From assembly GCF_039392895.1 (NCBI RefSeq), contig NZ_CP135027.1, positions 248,001-312,000 of the forward strand: a DNA stretch of 64,000 nucleotides, written 5' to 3'. How positions within the stretch are numbered: position 1 is the stretch's first letter; each line of letters opens with the position of its first letter. The position numbers and the translations under genes were made by a program. Source of the stretch: Buchnera aphidicola (Mindarus keteleerifoliae). Lineage in GTDB: Bacteria; Pseudomonadota; Gammaproteobacteria; Enterobacterales; Enterobacteriaceae. Below are positions 1 to 8,563 of the stretch, piece after piece. The notes beneath the pieces were generated by a model. That model saw only the letters and a list, made by a program, of their open reading frames with translations. It made no database searches and had not been told where the DNA came from.

Positions 1-1691
1 AATTTATAGGAAAAATACAAAAAAAGAAAGATGTATTTTTTATAGTTCCAGAAAATTCATTAGTGAAACAAGATATTTTTTGTTCTAAAAAAAATGATAT
101 TTTACATACATTTCAAGAAGGAGATTGGGTAATTGCAAAATTAGTAAACCATAAATTAAATGGATATAAATTTTTTTTTGCTGAACTTATAGAATTTATA
201 ATAAGTTCGAATGAACCATTTTATTTTTGGAATGTAATTTTATCTAAATATAATTTAAAAAAAAGAGAACCTTTAATCGATATTAAAAATGATATAGAAT
301 TTATTCCGGATGAACTAAACAGAAAAAATTTAACAAATTTAGATTTTTTTACAATTGATAATGATAACACCAAAGATATTGATGATGCTTTATTTATTCA
401 AAAGAAAAAGAATGGTAATGTTAAATTAATAGTTGCCATTGCAGATCCTACTTCGTATATTTCTGTTGGAAGTAAATTAGATGAGTTAGCTAAAGATCGT
501 TCTTTTACTAGTTATTTTCCAGGATTTAATGTACCTATGTTACCTAGATCATTGTCAGAAAATTTATGTTCGTTACGGCCGAATAAAAGAAGACCATCAT
601 TGGTATGCAAAATGCTTATCGATGAATTTGGAAACATTCTTCAAAAAAAAACTAAATTTTTCTTAGCTTGGATAAAATCTAGAGAACAATTAACTTATCT
701 AAATGTTTCTAACTGGTTAAACAATATTGGAAATTGGAAGCCTAATAATTTTTCTATAAAAAAACAATTAATTTTATTAAAAAAATTTTGTTTACTTCGT
801 ATTAAATGGAGAAAAAAAAACGCTTTGATCTTTAAAGAAAGACCTGAATATCGATTTCAGATTGATCCAAAAGGAAAAATTATAAACATATATACTGAAC
901 CTAGAAAAATAGGAAATAGAATTGTAGAAGAAGCAATGATTTCTGCAAATATAAGCGCAGCAAACATTTTATTTAAAAAATTAGGTTTTGGAATATATAA
1001 CACTCATGTTGGATTTAATTCAAAAAATGCTGAAAATACAAGTAAATTATTAATTAATTATGGAATTTTTATTGATAGTCAAGAAATTAATACTTTAGAA
1101 GGATTTAAAAAATTAAGTTCTATTATTGAAAACTTATCTAATAATTATCTTGAAGCTAGAATACGTAAGTTTCAAGCTTTTGGAAAAATAAGTAGACGAC
1201 CTAAACCTCACTTAGCATTAGGATTAAAAATATATGCAACTTGGACCTCTCCTATCAGAAAATATGGAGATATGATAAATCATCGACTTTTAAAATCTAT
1301 CATTAAAAAAGAAAAGATTGAGATTCCAGAAAAATCTATATTGTCTAAAATAAATGAACAACGAAGAAAAAATAAAATGGCTGAAAGAGAAATACAAGGT
1401 TGGTTATATTTAAATTTTTTTAAAAAAATAGATGAAAAAAACAAAATTTATACTGCAGAAATCATAGATGTTTATAATAATGGAATAAAAGCAAGAATTA
1501 TTCAGAATGGAGCATATGTATTTATTCCTTTATTATTTTTACATTCCAAAAAAAATGAAGTAGTATGCAATAGAGAACATGGAATTATAGAAGTTATGAA
1601 ACAAAAATTTTATAAGATATCAGATATATTAAAGGTAACTATAGTAGATATTCAAATGAATAGAAGAAGCATAATAGCTTCTCCAATATAA
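1..1691 (+). CDS. rnb: Exoribonuclease II, 5' part cut off by window edge
   Basis: Processive 3'-to-5' exoribonuclease that degrades single-stranded RNA in the cytoplasm. The frame is already open at base 3, and its first codons (FIGKIQ..., then IVPENSLVKQDIFC) align with E. coli RNase II near residue 86. The GTG at 63 is therefore internal, and the true start lies left of the window. The catalytic acidic cluster is intact (TIDNDNTKDIDDALF, about 350-395), followed by the RNB-domain signatures PGFNIPMLPR-like and ATWTSPIRKYGDMINHRLL, and a C-terminal S1-like domain ending in RSIIASPI as in E. coli. No frameshift is visible. With rne at the right edge, two RNA decay enzymes flank the window. 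Confidence 0.95.
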   Translation, partial: FIGKIQKKKDVFFIVPENSLVKQDIFCSKKNDILHTFQEGDWVIAKLVNHKLNGYKFFFAELIEFIISSNEPFYFWNVILSKYNLKKREPLIDIKNDIEFIPDELNRKNLTNLDFFTIDNDNTKDIDDALFIQKKKNGNVKLIVAIADPTSYISVGSKLDELAKDRSFTSYFPGFNVPMLPRSLSENLCSLRPNKRRPSLVCKMLIDEFGNILQKKTKFFLAWIKSREQLTYLNVSNWLNNIGNWKPNNFSIKKQLILLKKFCLLRIKWRKKNALIFKERPEYRFQIDPKGKIINIYTEPRKIGNRIVEEAMISANISAANILFKKLGFGIYNTHVGFNSKNAENTSKLLINYGIFIDSQEINTLEGFKKLSSIIENLSNNYLEARIRKFQAFGKISRRPKPHLALGLKIYATWTSPIRKYGDMINHRLLKSIIKKEKIEIPEKSILSKINEQRRKNKMAEREIQGWLYLNFFKKIDEKNKIYTAEIIDVYNNGIKARIIQNGAYVFIPLLFLHSKKNEVVCNREHGIIEVMKQKFYKISDILKVTIVDIQMNRRSIIASPI

Positions 1692-1770
1692 AAAATAATA
1701 TTTTTCTGTTTAAAAGTTTTTTCTAAAAAAATATTTTTAATTAATTTTTATTTATAAGTTATAAATAAAA

Positions 1771-1801
1771 ACTTAATTTTTATAAATTAAGTATTTTTTT
1801 A
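1771..1801 (+). terminator. Candidate intrinsic terminator after rnb
   Basis: A 9-base inverted repeat (ACTTAATTT at 1771-1779, AAATTAAGT at 1784-1792) with a 4-base loop is followed by a run of seven T. It lies in the rnb-marC spacer. The stem contains only two G-C pairs, so it is weak, but T-run and position fit a rho-independent terminator. Confidence 0.45.
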
Positions 1802-1863
1802 AAAAAATATCCATTTAATTTATTTTTTTTAAGTTTTTAACTTTAAAAATAAGGAAATAACAT

Positions 1864-2499
1864 ATGAATATGTTTTTTATTGATTTTTTTATTTATATAA
1901 AATTTTTTTTTAGTTTGTTTGCATTAGTAAACCCTATAGGATTAATTCCAATTTTTACTACTATAACTAGAAAAAAAACGATCGAAGAAAGAAATCGAAC
2001 TAATTTAATTGCTAATATATCCGTCAGTATTATTTTATGTGTTTCATTGATTTTTGGAAAAATTATTTTAAATACCTTTGGAATTTCAATTAATTCTTTT
2101 CGAATTGCTGGAGGTATATTAGTCATAGCTATTGCTTTTTCTATGTTAAATGGGAAAATTTTAAAAGAAAAAAACAAAAATTCTTCTAAATGTAATTCTG
2201 AAAATGATGATGTCAGTGTAATTCCCTTAGCAATGCCTTTAATAGCTGGGCCAGGAGCTATTAGCTCCACTATTGTTTGGGGTAGCCAACATTCTAGTTT
2301 ACAAAATTTAATCATTTGTAGTGTAACAATTTTAATATTTTCATTTTTTTGTTGGGCATTATTTAAAATATCTCCCTGTATAGTTAGATTTCTTGGAAAA
2401 AATAGTATTAATATTATGACTAAAATTATGGGTTTATTATTGTTTTCTATAGGAGTTGAGTTCATAATTGCTAGTATTAAATCTATTTTTAATGTATAA
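1864..2499 (+). CDS. marC: MarC-family inner membrane protein (YchE)
   Basis: Polytopic inner membrane protein of the MarC/YchE family, whose transported substrate is not established. The 211-residue length matches the family. About six hydrophobic segments are visible, the first at residues 4-25, with the conserved stretches LVNPIGLIPIF near residue 20 and IPLAMPLIAGPGAI near residue 120 (the NP and GPG family motifs). The start is supported by AAGGAAAT 6-13 bases upstream of ATG 1864; a second ATG follows two codons later. A long open frame on the opposite strand is only the antisense shadow of this gene. In this reduced genome the gene's retention suggests a transport role, but nothing here shows which. 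Confidence 0.88.
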   Translation: MNMFFIDFFIYIKFFFSLFALVNPIGLIPIFTTITRKKTIEERNRTNLIANISVSIILCVSLIFGKIILNTFGISINSFRIAGGILVIAIAFSMLNGKILKEKNKNSSKCNSENDDVSVIPLAMPLIAGPGAISSTIVWGSQHSSLQNLIICSVTILIFSFFCWALFKISPCIVRFLGKNSINIMTKIMGLLLFSIGVEFIIASIKSIFNV

Positions 2500-2602
2500 A
2501 AAATATTTTTATGTATTAATGGTTTTTAAAAAAATAAACAAAAATTCAATATTTGTTTAATTGAAAAATTTTTATCTTTTGAAGATTAAATAGGAATTAA
2601 AT

Positions 2603-3229
2603 TTGTATAATCAAAAAATTATAATTCGTGATTTGGGTTTAAAAAATTGGAAAAGCATTGTTGATTCTATGTTTGAATTCAATTCATTAAGAAAAAAGAG
2701 TACTTTAGATGAAGTTTGGTTAGTTGAGCATTATTCTATTTATACTCAAGGTCAAATAAAAAATAAAAAAAATATTATTAATGTTATCGACATCCCAGTT
2801 GCTAATAGTGATAGAGGAGGACAAATTACTTATCATGGACCAGGGCAAAAATTAATGTATTTTTTAATTGATTTAAAAAGAAGAAAAATACATGTTCGAC
2901 ATTTAATTGAAATATTACAAAAAATTATTTTGAATACGTTAAATATTTTTAATATTTTTGGGAATATTAAGAATAATATGCCAGGAGTTTTTATAAAAAA
3001 TAAAAAAGTTTGTTCGTTAGGATTAAAAATACAAAATGGATGTTCCCTATATGGTTTATCATTAAACGTAAATATGGATTTAAGTCCTTTTCGAAACATT
3101 ATTCCTTGTGGGAATAAAACAATAAAAATGACTAATATTGTTAATTATACATCTAACAAAAAATTAAAAAATATTACGAACCTCTTAAAAAAAAATATAA
3201 TAAAAGAATTTAAAAATATTAATAATTAA
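2603..3229 (+). CDS. lipB: Octanoyl-[ACP]:protein N-octanoyltransferase LipB
   Basis: Transfers the octanoyl group from acyl carrier protein to the lipoyl domains of 2-oxoacid dehydrogenases and the glycine cleavage H protein. The 208-residue product aligns through its full length with E. coli LipB. The thioester-forming Cys falls at residue 169 (IIPCGN) and the catalytic Lys at 135 (KNKKVCSLG), exactly the E. coli numbering, with the substrate-pocket motif SDRGGQITYHGPGQ near 69-82. The start codon is TTG at 2603, preceded by AGGA at 2592-2595; the protein then begins MYNQKIIIRDLGL, as in E. coli. It is followed by lipA, and the visible client is SucB in this window. Confidence 0.95.
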   Translation: MYNQKIIIRDLGLKNWKSIVDSMFEFNSLRKKSTLDEVWLVEHYSIYTQGQIKNKKNIINVIDIPVANSDRGGQITYHGPGQKLMYFLIDLKRRKIHVRHLIEILQKIILNTLNIFNIFGNIKNNMPGVFIKNKKVCSLGLKIQNGCSLYGLSLNVNMDLSPFRNIIPCGNKTIKMTNIVNYTSNKKLKNITNLLKKNIIKEFKNINN

Positions 3230-3328
3230 TTATTTTTCTGTTAATTTTTTTCTTTTTTTTATGCTAGAATTGGTAGATTGTTTAAAATTAAATGATTTTT
3301 ATTTAAAAATAAATATTTTTCATAAATT

Positions 3329-4186
3329 ATGCTAAAAAAACCAAATTGGATAAAAATAAAAGTTCCAATAAATTCAGAAAAAGTTAATGATATAGTTGAT
3401 AAACTAAGAAAAAAGAAACTAAATTCTGTTTGCGAAGAAGCGAAATGTCCGAATTTAAGGGAATGTTTTCAGCGTGGTACAGCTACTTTCATGATTCTTG
3501 GAAAAGTTTGTACTAGAAAATGTCCTTTTTGTGCTGTAAATAATGGAAGGGCTATGCCTTTAGATAAAAAAGAACCTAAAAATTTAGCTTTGACCATTTT
3601 AGATATGAATATAAATTATGTAGTAATTACTTCTGTTGCAAGAGACGATTTACATGATGGAGGAGCAAAACATTTTTCAAATTGTATTAGAGAAATAAGA
3701 AAAGTAAAAAATGTAAAGATAGAAATTTTAGTACCTGATTTCAGAAAAAAAATTAATATTGCTTTAAAAATAATCAAATCAGAACTTCCTGACGTATTTA
3801 ATCATAATTTAGAAAACGTTCCTCGATTGTATTCAGTAATAAGACCTGGAGCTAATTATTTTTCATCTTTGAGTTTATTAAATACTTTTAAAATTAAAAA
3901 TCCTAAAATTCCAACCAAATCTGGATTAATGTTAGGTTTAGGTGAAACTGATAAAGAAATTATTCAAGTGATGAAAGATCTAAGAAATAATGGAGTAAAT
4001 ATGATAACTATAGGTCAATATTTACAACCTAGTAAATTTCATTTACCTGTAAAACGTTATGTTACTCCTAAAGAATTTAAAGATTTCGAAAGAGAAGCTT
4101 TTTCTATGGGTTTTACAAGTGCTTTTTGCGGTCCTTTTGTTCGTTCCTCTTATCACGCAAAAGATCAAATTAAAATTTTTAGGTAA
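3329..4186 (+). CDS. lipA: Lipoyl synthase LipA, short N-terminus
   Basis: Radical SAM enzyme that inserts two sulfur atoms into octanoyl groups attached to lipoyl domains, completing lipoate after LipB. The auxiliary [4Fe-4S] cluster ligands are Cys35, Cys40 and Cys46 ([12 protein letters not shown]), the radical SAM cluster is Cys61, Cys65 and Cys68 (CTRKCPFC), and the C-terminal RSSYHA Ser ligand motif is present. The product has 285 residues against about 321 in E. coli. It starts where E. coli has LLRKPEWMKIK, so about 33 N-terminal residues are absent. An in-frame stop at 3323-3325 prevents extension. No Shine-Dalgarno sequence is visible before ATG 3329. All catalytic elements are retained, so it is probably functional. 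Confidence 0.93.
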   Translation: MLKKPNWIKIKVPINSEKVNDIVDKLRKKKLNSVCEEAKCPNLRECFQRGTATFMILGKVCTRKCPFCAVNNGRAMPLDKKEPKNLALTILDMNINYVVITSVARDDLHDGGAKHFSNCIREIRKVKNVKIEILVPDFRKKINIALKIIKSELPDVFNHNLENVPRLYSVIRPGANYFSSLSLLNTFKIKNPKIPTKSGLMLGLGETDKEIIQVMKDLRNNGVNMITIGQYLQPSKFHLPVKRYVTPKEFKDFEREAFSMGFTSAFCGPFVRSSYHAKDQIKIFR

Positions 4187-4599
4187 GAAATAGATAATTT
4201 AGATTTTTAATTTAAACAAAATTTTTTTTAAAATTTATTTCAAATTATTTTAATAAATAATAAATTGTATTTTTCTAAATTTAAAAATCAGTAAGTAATA
4301 ATAGTAATTCAATTTATAGATATATTTTAAATATCTTAAAATTTAAGGAATTAAATAATTTAATTTTTTGTAAATATATATACGTTCTTAATGTAAAAAA
4401 TATTTTTTGATAAAACTTTAATAATTTAAAATATATAAACTAAAAAAATAATTTAAAAAAAATTTTATCGAAAATAAGATTTATAAAATATATATTAACT
4501 TCATTTATAATAAATTAAACTTATTAATGTTTATTTTTGATCATTATCAGTAAAAATTTAATTTTTTTTCGGTACATTTTAAATAAATAGGATTCTATT
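4187..4599. other. 413-base spacer lipA-ribA, no gene seen
   Basis: Stop-dense AT-rich sequence in all frames. I compared short translated stretches with the pyrF product, a gene I recall near ribA in other Buchnera, and found no convincing match. A TATAAT hexamer at 4506-4511 could be a -10 box for ribA, but no matching -35 box is visible. No FMN riboswitch-like conserved G/C core is present before ribA. Confidence 0.5.
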
Positions 4600-5187
4600 A
4601 TGCAACTTAAAAAAATATCAGAAGCTAATTTACCTACCCCATGGGGTAATTTTTTAATTATGGGATTTAAAGAAAAAAATAGTGATAAAAATCATGTAGC
4701 TTTAATTTTTGGAGATGTAAGTAAAAATATTCCTATATTGTCAAGAATACATTCTGAATGTTTAACAGGAGATGCTTTTTTTAGCTTAAGATGTGATTGT
4801 GGATTTCAATTAAAAAAAGCGTTAGAATTAATTTCCTTAGAAAATAGAGGTATTTTAATTTATCATCGACAAGAAGGAAGAAATATTGGTTTGTTAAACA
4901 AAATTAAAGCTTATTCCTTACAAGATAATGGATTAGATACTGTAGAGGCAAACCAAAAGTTAGGTTTTTCTGCAGATGAAAGAGATTTTTCTATTTGTAT
5001 AGATATATTTAATTTATTAAATATAAAAAAAATAAAATTGTTAACCAATAATCCTATGAAAATAAAAATTTTTAATGATTCAGGTATAGATGTTATAGAA
5101 AGAGTATCTATTATTGTAGGAAAGAATTCCAATAATTTAAATTATTTAACTACCAAAGAAAAAAAAATGGGACACTATTCAAAATAA
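4600..5187 (+). CDS. ribA: GTP cyclohydrolase II
   Basis: Opens GTP to 2,5-diamino-6-ribosylamino-4(3H)-pyrimidinone 5'-phosphate, formate and pyrophosphate, the first step of riboflavin synthesis. The 195 residues align end to end with E. coli RibA. The zinc ligands are Cys54, Cys65 and Cys67 ([14 protein letters not shown]), the same numbering as E. coli, and the catalytic region [15 protein letters not shown] and the HSECLTGD motif are intact. This is a stand-alone RibA, without a fused RibB domain. The ATG at 4600 has only a weak AGGA 10 bases upstream. Riboflavin is one of the B vitamins Buchnera is thought to supply to its host. Confidence 0.96.
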   Translation: MQLKKISEANLPTPWGNFLIMGFKEKNSDKNHVALIFGDVSKNIPILSRIHSECLTGDAFFSLRCDCGFQLKKALELISLENRGILIYHRQEGRNIGLLNKIKAYSLQDNGLDTVEANQKLGFSADERDFSICIDIFNLLNIKKIKLLTNNPMKIKIFNDSGIDVIERVSIIVGKNSNNLNYLTTKEKKMGHYSK

Positions 5188-5489
5188 ACATTTAAAATGT
5201 TAAAAGTTTATACTTTTTAACATTAAAAAATGGTTTTATTAATGCAAACAAAAACTATTTTTTTATTTTTAATCAATTCAATTGCTGTTTAAATTAAAAT
5301 AATTTGTTAGTTTTCTGGTAATATGCTAAGAATATCATTCTTATAAAATTTTTTATTACTTCATGAAAAAGTAGATCACATCTAATTTAAATTATTTTTT
5401 TTAAATTTTTTATTTTTACTAAATTAAATATAAAAATAAATTTATATTATATTAATATTTTGAATATATAAAAAATATATATCTTTTTT
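5188..5489. other. 302-base spacer between ribA and the hns pseudogene
   Basis: No gene is recognised. On the minus strand a 29-codon open stretch (about 5291-5379) could be a remnant, but I could not match it to cardiolipin synthase or any other neighbour known from related genomes. The rest is stop-dense AT-rich sequence. Confidence 0.45.
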
Positions 5490-5893
5490 TTAATAAAAGA
5501 AAATCCTTTAATTTTTTTCTTCTTTTAAAATTACTATTTTTATAGTAATGGACATTTTACCCTTCCCTATTCTCATTTTAACTTTACTATTTTCGTTAGT
5601 ATACTTATATTTTTCGAAAAAAATTGATTTATTTTTCTTGTTTATAAGTTTTTCAAGTTTATTTTTTTTGATAATTTTTTAGGATTAATCTCATCTTCTT
5701 GTAACATTTTTGTGTATTAATTATTTTTTTTATCTTTGGTTTTACTTTTTCTTTTAATTTTGCTCTTTTTTTTATTTTTATTAATAATAGTCTTAAATTT
5801 TCTAGAATTTCTTCTAAAACGTTTAATAAAGAACTTTTATGTTTGGAAACTTAAAATTTCAAGATCATTAAATTTTTTAAGCTTATCTTTTAT
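5490..5893 (-). pseudogene. hns: Decayed hns (nucleoid protein H-NS)
   Basis: No intact frame exists, but four consecutive leftward pieces align with E. coli H-NS in order. Residues LKKFNDLEILSFQT (5840-5881) match LKILNNIRTLRAQA. LEEILENLRLLL (5782-5817) matches LEEMLEKLEVVV. YTKMLQEDEINPKKL (5672-5716) matches YREMLIADGIDPNEL. KYKYTNENSKVK (5577-5612) matches KYSYVDENGETK of the DNA-binding domain, followed by MRIGKGKMS in place of TWTGQGRTP. The span from a lost start (ATA at 5891-5893) to a stop at 5490-5492 is 404 bases, almost exactly the H-NS length. At least three frameshifts and three in-frame stops separate the pieces. The 67-codon rightward open frame at 5736-5939 is its antisense shadow. 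Confidence 0.85.
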
Positions 5894-6015
5894 TTGGATA
5901 ATTTTAATATTTAGATTCAAAAATTATTTTAACCAATAATCAAAAAATTAATTTTCTTTGATTAAAAACTGTTTCTATTTAAAATGTTCTTTTTATATAT
6001 GATAATATTGATATA

Positions 6016-6068
6016 TTCATGTATGTTTTTCAAAACATAAAAAAATTTTTTATGAAAACATACATGAA
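6016..6068 (-). terminator. Large hairpin downstream of yciA
   Basis: A perfect 14-base inverted repeat (TTCATGTATGTTTT at 6016-6029, AAAACATACATGAA at 6055-6068) encloses a second 9-base repeat (CATAAAAAA / TTTTTTATG). With the adjacent 11-base hairpin at 6084-6115 it lies between the yciA stop and the hns remnant. No clear T-run follows on the minus strand, so termination is inferred from structure and position only. Confidence 0.4.
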
Positions 6069-6083
6069 ATGTAAAACATTAGT

Positions 6084-6115
6084 AAATTTATGTAAATTTT
6101 TTCATACATAAATTT
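6084..6115 (-). terminator. Hairpin directly after the yciA stop codon
   Basis: Inverted repeat AAATTTATGTA (6084-6094) and TACATAAATTT (6105-6115) with a 10-base loop, 26 bases beyond the yciA stop. It is the nearer of two stacked hairpins and may terminate the yciC-yciA transcript. Confidence 0.4.
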
Positions 6116-6141
6116 TAAAAAAATTATTGTTTTAATCTTTT

Positions 6142-6537
6142 TTAGATTAAAAAAATGCGAGGTTTTCCTGTATCGTCAATAGCTACATATATAAAATTTG
6201 ATGTTGCAACAATATATTTTTTTTTTGTGGATTTAGAAAAAATTTTCTTTATCCATATTTCTATATTAATGGAAATAGAACTTTTCCCTATTTTTACAAG
6301 ATCGACATAACAACTAACGATATCTCCAATAGAAACTGGTTTTAAAAAAGTTATGTTATTAACTTGAACAGTAACTACTTTTCCTTGAGAGATTTCTTTA
6401 GCAAGAATAGCTCCAGCTATGTCCATTTTTGACATTATCCATCCTCCAAATACGTCTCCATTTGAATTGGTATTCAAATTTGTAGGTACTGTACGTAAAA
6501 CCATTTTTCCTGTAGGTCTATTTTTTTCTATTTCCAT
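6142..6537 (-). CDS. yciA: Acyl-CoA thioesterase YciA
   Basis: Hotdog-fold thioesterase that hydrolyses a broad range of acyl-CoA esters in the cytoplasm, probably regulating free CoA. The 131 residues match E. coli YciA closely. The hotdog signature runs from about residue 24 to 43 (NSNGDVFGGWIMSKMD), containing the Asn and Asp that position substrate and water, followed by VTVQVNNITFLKPVSIGD. In E. coli the order on this strand is yciC-yciB-yciA; here yciC and yciA are intact and the place of yciB holds a remnant. The start follows GGAAAATAGTTTCGAT. Confidence 0.93.
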   Translation of the reverse strand: MEIEKNRPTGKMVLRTVPTNLNTNSNGDVFGGWIMSKMDIAGAILAKEISQGKVVTVQVNNITFLKPVSIGDIVSCYVDLVKIGKSSISINIEIWIKKIFSKSTKKKYIVATSNFIYVAIDDTGKPRIFLI

Positions 6538-6540
6538 ATC

Positions 6541-6866
6541 GAAACTATTTTCCTTATTAAATTTAAAAATTGTTTTTTCTTTTTAATATAAAACATATAA
6601 TAAATATTTAATAAAAATGCAACTAGTCCACCAAATTATTTTTATAATAAATAAATACTAAAAAAATAAATTCAAAGAGAACATTATTTATATTTTTTGC
6701 TGAATTGATTGTTATTATTAATATTTTATAAATTATTTTAAAAATATTAAGAGATTAGTATTCTACAAAAAATAAAAAATTGTTATGTTTAATAAACATT
6801 AATAATAAGAAATTAAAAATAAGAATAAACGAAGTAATAGAAATATTATATTTAATATATAAAAAA
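6541..6866 (-). pseudogene. yciB: Probable yciB (septation membrane protein) remnant
   Basis: The 353-base spacer between yciC and yciA is where E. coli has yciB, a gene of about 540 bases. A minus-strand open stretch (about 6758-6860) contains ISITSFILIF-NFLLL-MFIKHN, which aligns without gaps with [21 protein letters not shown] of E. coli YciB, including the HN at 6782-6787. Further on, FGGLVAFLLNIYYMFYIKKK (6576-6635) resembles the C-terminal FGLTALTLIF...GIYIYRHM segment. The order and strand are right, but hydrophobic AT-rich sequence matches easily by chance, so the call is moderate. Confidence 0.45.
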
Positions 6867-6890
6867 AACAGTTTTTTTACACATCTATTT

Positions 6891-7652
6891 TTATAAAAAA
6901 TTTTTATCTTTAATAATAACAAGTACATAAAAACGAAATAAATAAATTATTAAAATAGACAATAAAATATTATTAATTCCATACAATAAAAAAATGTTTA
7001 AATATGGAGGAATTATTATATGAGAAATTAAACTAACAATTAAAATTAGCATTTTACTAAACATCCAAAATATTATGCTAGGAAGAATAAATTTCATATT
7101 TTTAAAAGTTAAATTTATACTTTTTTTAATTGAAAAAATTACATTTTTTTCTTCAATAAATAATATAATAGGAGATAATGACAATAAACTTGATATAAAT
7201 AAACCAGGAATTATGAATATCATAGAACCAAATTGAATAATTACTGTTAATATAATCACTAATAATAATAAATTTGGAAAAAAAATAATCATTTTATGAA
7301 TTTTTTTTTTCCATGAATCGAGTTTATTTAGAAAAATGAATTCAAGAAAACCTATTATTCCAATTAATAAAATTGTATTTCCTATTAAATAAGAAAAAAT
7401 TTTTGCAAATAATGTTCTAAATAATATTTTTTGTTCTGAAAAATGCATATTTTGAATTTTGTTAAATAAATAACCAGCATTATATTTGTCTAATTCATAA
7501 AAAATATTTAGTTTTCTATAATCTGGAGCAATAAAATAATTTATAATTATTGCTACTAGCGCTGAAAATATGGAAATTAATAATATTGTTCCAAAATTTT
7601 TTGTAAAAAAATTTTTAGTATCATTGAGTATTAATTTATTTGTAAAATACAT
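6891..7652 (-). CDS. yciC: YciC (UPF0259) inner membrane protein
   Basis: Membrane protein of unknown function. The 253 residues compare with 247 in E. coli. About six hydrophobic helices are visible, near residues 18-40, 88-108, 122-146, 148-166, 190-215 and 220-245. The GSMIFIIPGLFISSLLSLSPIILFIEE stretch in the middle is the part I recognise best (family consensus IPGIILAVLLSFSPVIL). It lies 97 bases downstream of trpA on the same strand, and the yciB remnant follows. The C-terminus is poorly conserved, as usual for this family. Confidence 0.85.
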   Translation of the reverse strand: MYFTNKLILNDTKNFFTKNFGTILLISIFSALVAIIINYFIAPDYRKLNIFYELDKYNAGYLFNKIQNMHFSEQKILFRTLFAKIFSYLIGNTILLIGIIGFLEFIFLNKLDSWKKKIHKMIIFFPNLLLLVIILTVIIQFGSMIFIIPGLFISSLLSLSPIILFIEEKNVIFSIKKSINLTFKNMKFILPSIIFWMFSKMLILIVSLISHIIIPPYLNIFLLYGINNILLSILIIYLFRFYVLVIIKDKNFL

Positions 7653-7749
7653 ATCTCGCCATCCTTTATATAGAACTGAATTTCTAAAAAAATCTTATTT
7701 AAAATTTATACATTAATTTTTTTAAAAAAAACAATGATTCATTTTAATT

Positions 7750-8562
7750 TTAAAATATATTTTTAGTAGATAATTTAAGAAACTTTATTTTCTTTTTAAT
7801 TTTTTTAAGTATTTTTTTTTCTTCAGAATACTTTTCTATTATTTTGATTAAGACTGATCCGCAGATTATTCCTGATGTTCCCATTTCAATGGAATCTTTG
7901 ATTTCTTTTTTTTTATGAATTCCAAATCCCTGTAAAATAGGAACTGAAGTATATTTTTTTAATGTATTAATTATATTGTTATCAATAGTATAAGATTTTT
8001 TTTCAATTCCTGTTACTCCAGGTCTAGATACCATATAAATATATCCTTTTGCATATAACGAAATTTTCTTTAAAAAAGAAATATTTGCATTAGGAGGACA
8101 AATAAAGATTTGAGATATATTTTTTTTTATTGATTCTTTATAAAAAGGTAAAGATTCTTCTATTGGTACATCTGGTATTAAAATAGAGTCTATTCCAACA
8201 TGACTACATTGAGTATAAAAATTCGATATTTTATATTTATAAACAATATTGGCATATACTAATATTCCAATAGGAATTTTAGGATATTTTTTTCTAATTT
8301 TTGATAATAAAGAAAAACAAGTTTCAATGTTAATACCTGCTTTAAAAGCTCTTAAATTTGCCTGTTGTACAACAGGGCCATCTGCCATAGGATCTGAAAA
8401 AGGAATTCCTAACTCTAATGCATCAGCTCCATTTTTTATAAGAACATCAATTATTTTTAAAAAAAAGTTAAAAGAAGGATCTCCTACTGTTATAAATGGA
8501 ACAAGAACACCTTCATTTTTCGTTTTTTTTTGAAGATTAAACATATACTTGTATCTTGACAT
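7750..8562 (-). CDS. trpA: Tryptophan synthase alpha subunit
   Basis: Cleaves indole-3-glycerol phosphate to indole and glyceraldehyde 3-phosphate; the indole is channelled to TrpB. The 270-residue TIM barrel (268 in E. coli) retains the catalytic Glu and Asp in ALELGIPFSDPMADGPVVQQA (about residues 46-66) and the phosphate-binding GTSGIICGSVLIK near the C-terminus. Only one base separates the trpB stop from this ATG (TAA-T-ATG), which points to translational coupling and equal subunit supply. Last gene of the trpDC(F)BA cluster. I see no hairpin with T-run directly after it, so read-through into yciC is possible. Confidence 0.97.
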   Translation of the reverse strand: MSRYKYMFNLQKKTKNEGVLVPFITVGDPSFNFFLKIIDVLIKNGADALELGIPFSDPMADGPVVQQANLRAFKAGINIETCFSLLSKIRKKYPKIPIGILVYANIVYKYKISNFYTQCSHVGIDSILIPDVPIEESLPFYKESIKKNISQIFICPPNANISFLKKISLYAKGYIYMVSRPGVTGIEKKSYTIDNNIINTLKKYTSVPILQGFGIHKKKEIKDSIEMGTSGIICGSVLIKIIEKYSEEKKILKKIKKKIKFLKLSTKNIF

Positions 8563-8563
8563 A

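Noticed and set aside
1893-2465. 190-codon leftward open frame
   Set aside because: Lies entirely within marC on the opposite strand; marC has family motifs and a ribosome binding site, this frame has neither.
4187-4599. FMN riboswitch before ribA
   Set aside because: None of the conserved G/C-rich riboswitch core is present.
5291-5379. Cardiolipin synthase C-terminal remnant on the minus strand
   Set aside because: A 29-codon open stretch aligns only at a few hydrophobic positions with ClsA, no better than chance.
5736-5939. 67-codon rightward open frame rich in Leu, Phe and Ile
   Set aside because: It is antisense to the decayed hns gene; the T-rich composition explains its hydrophobic translation.
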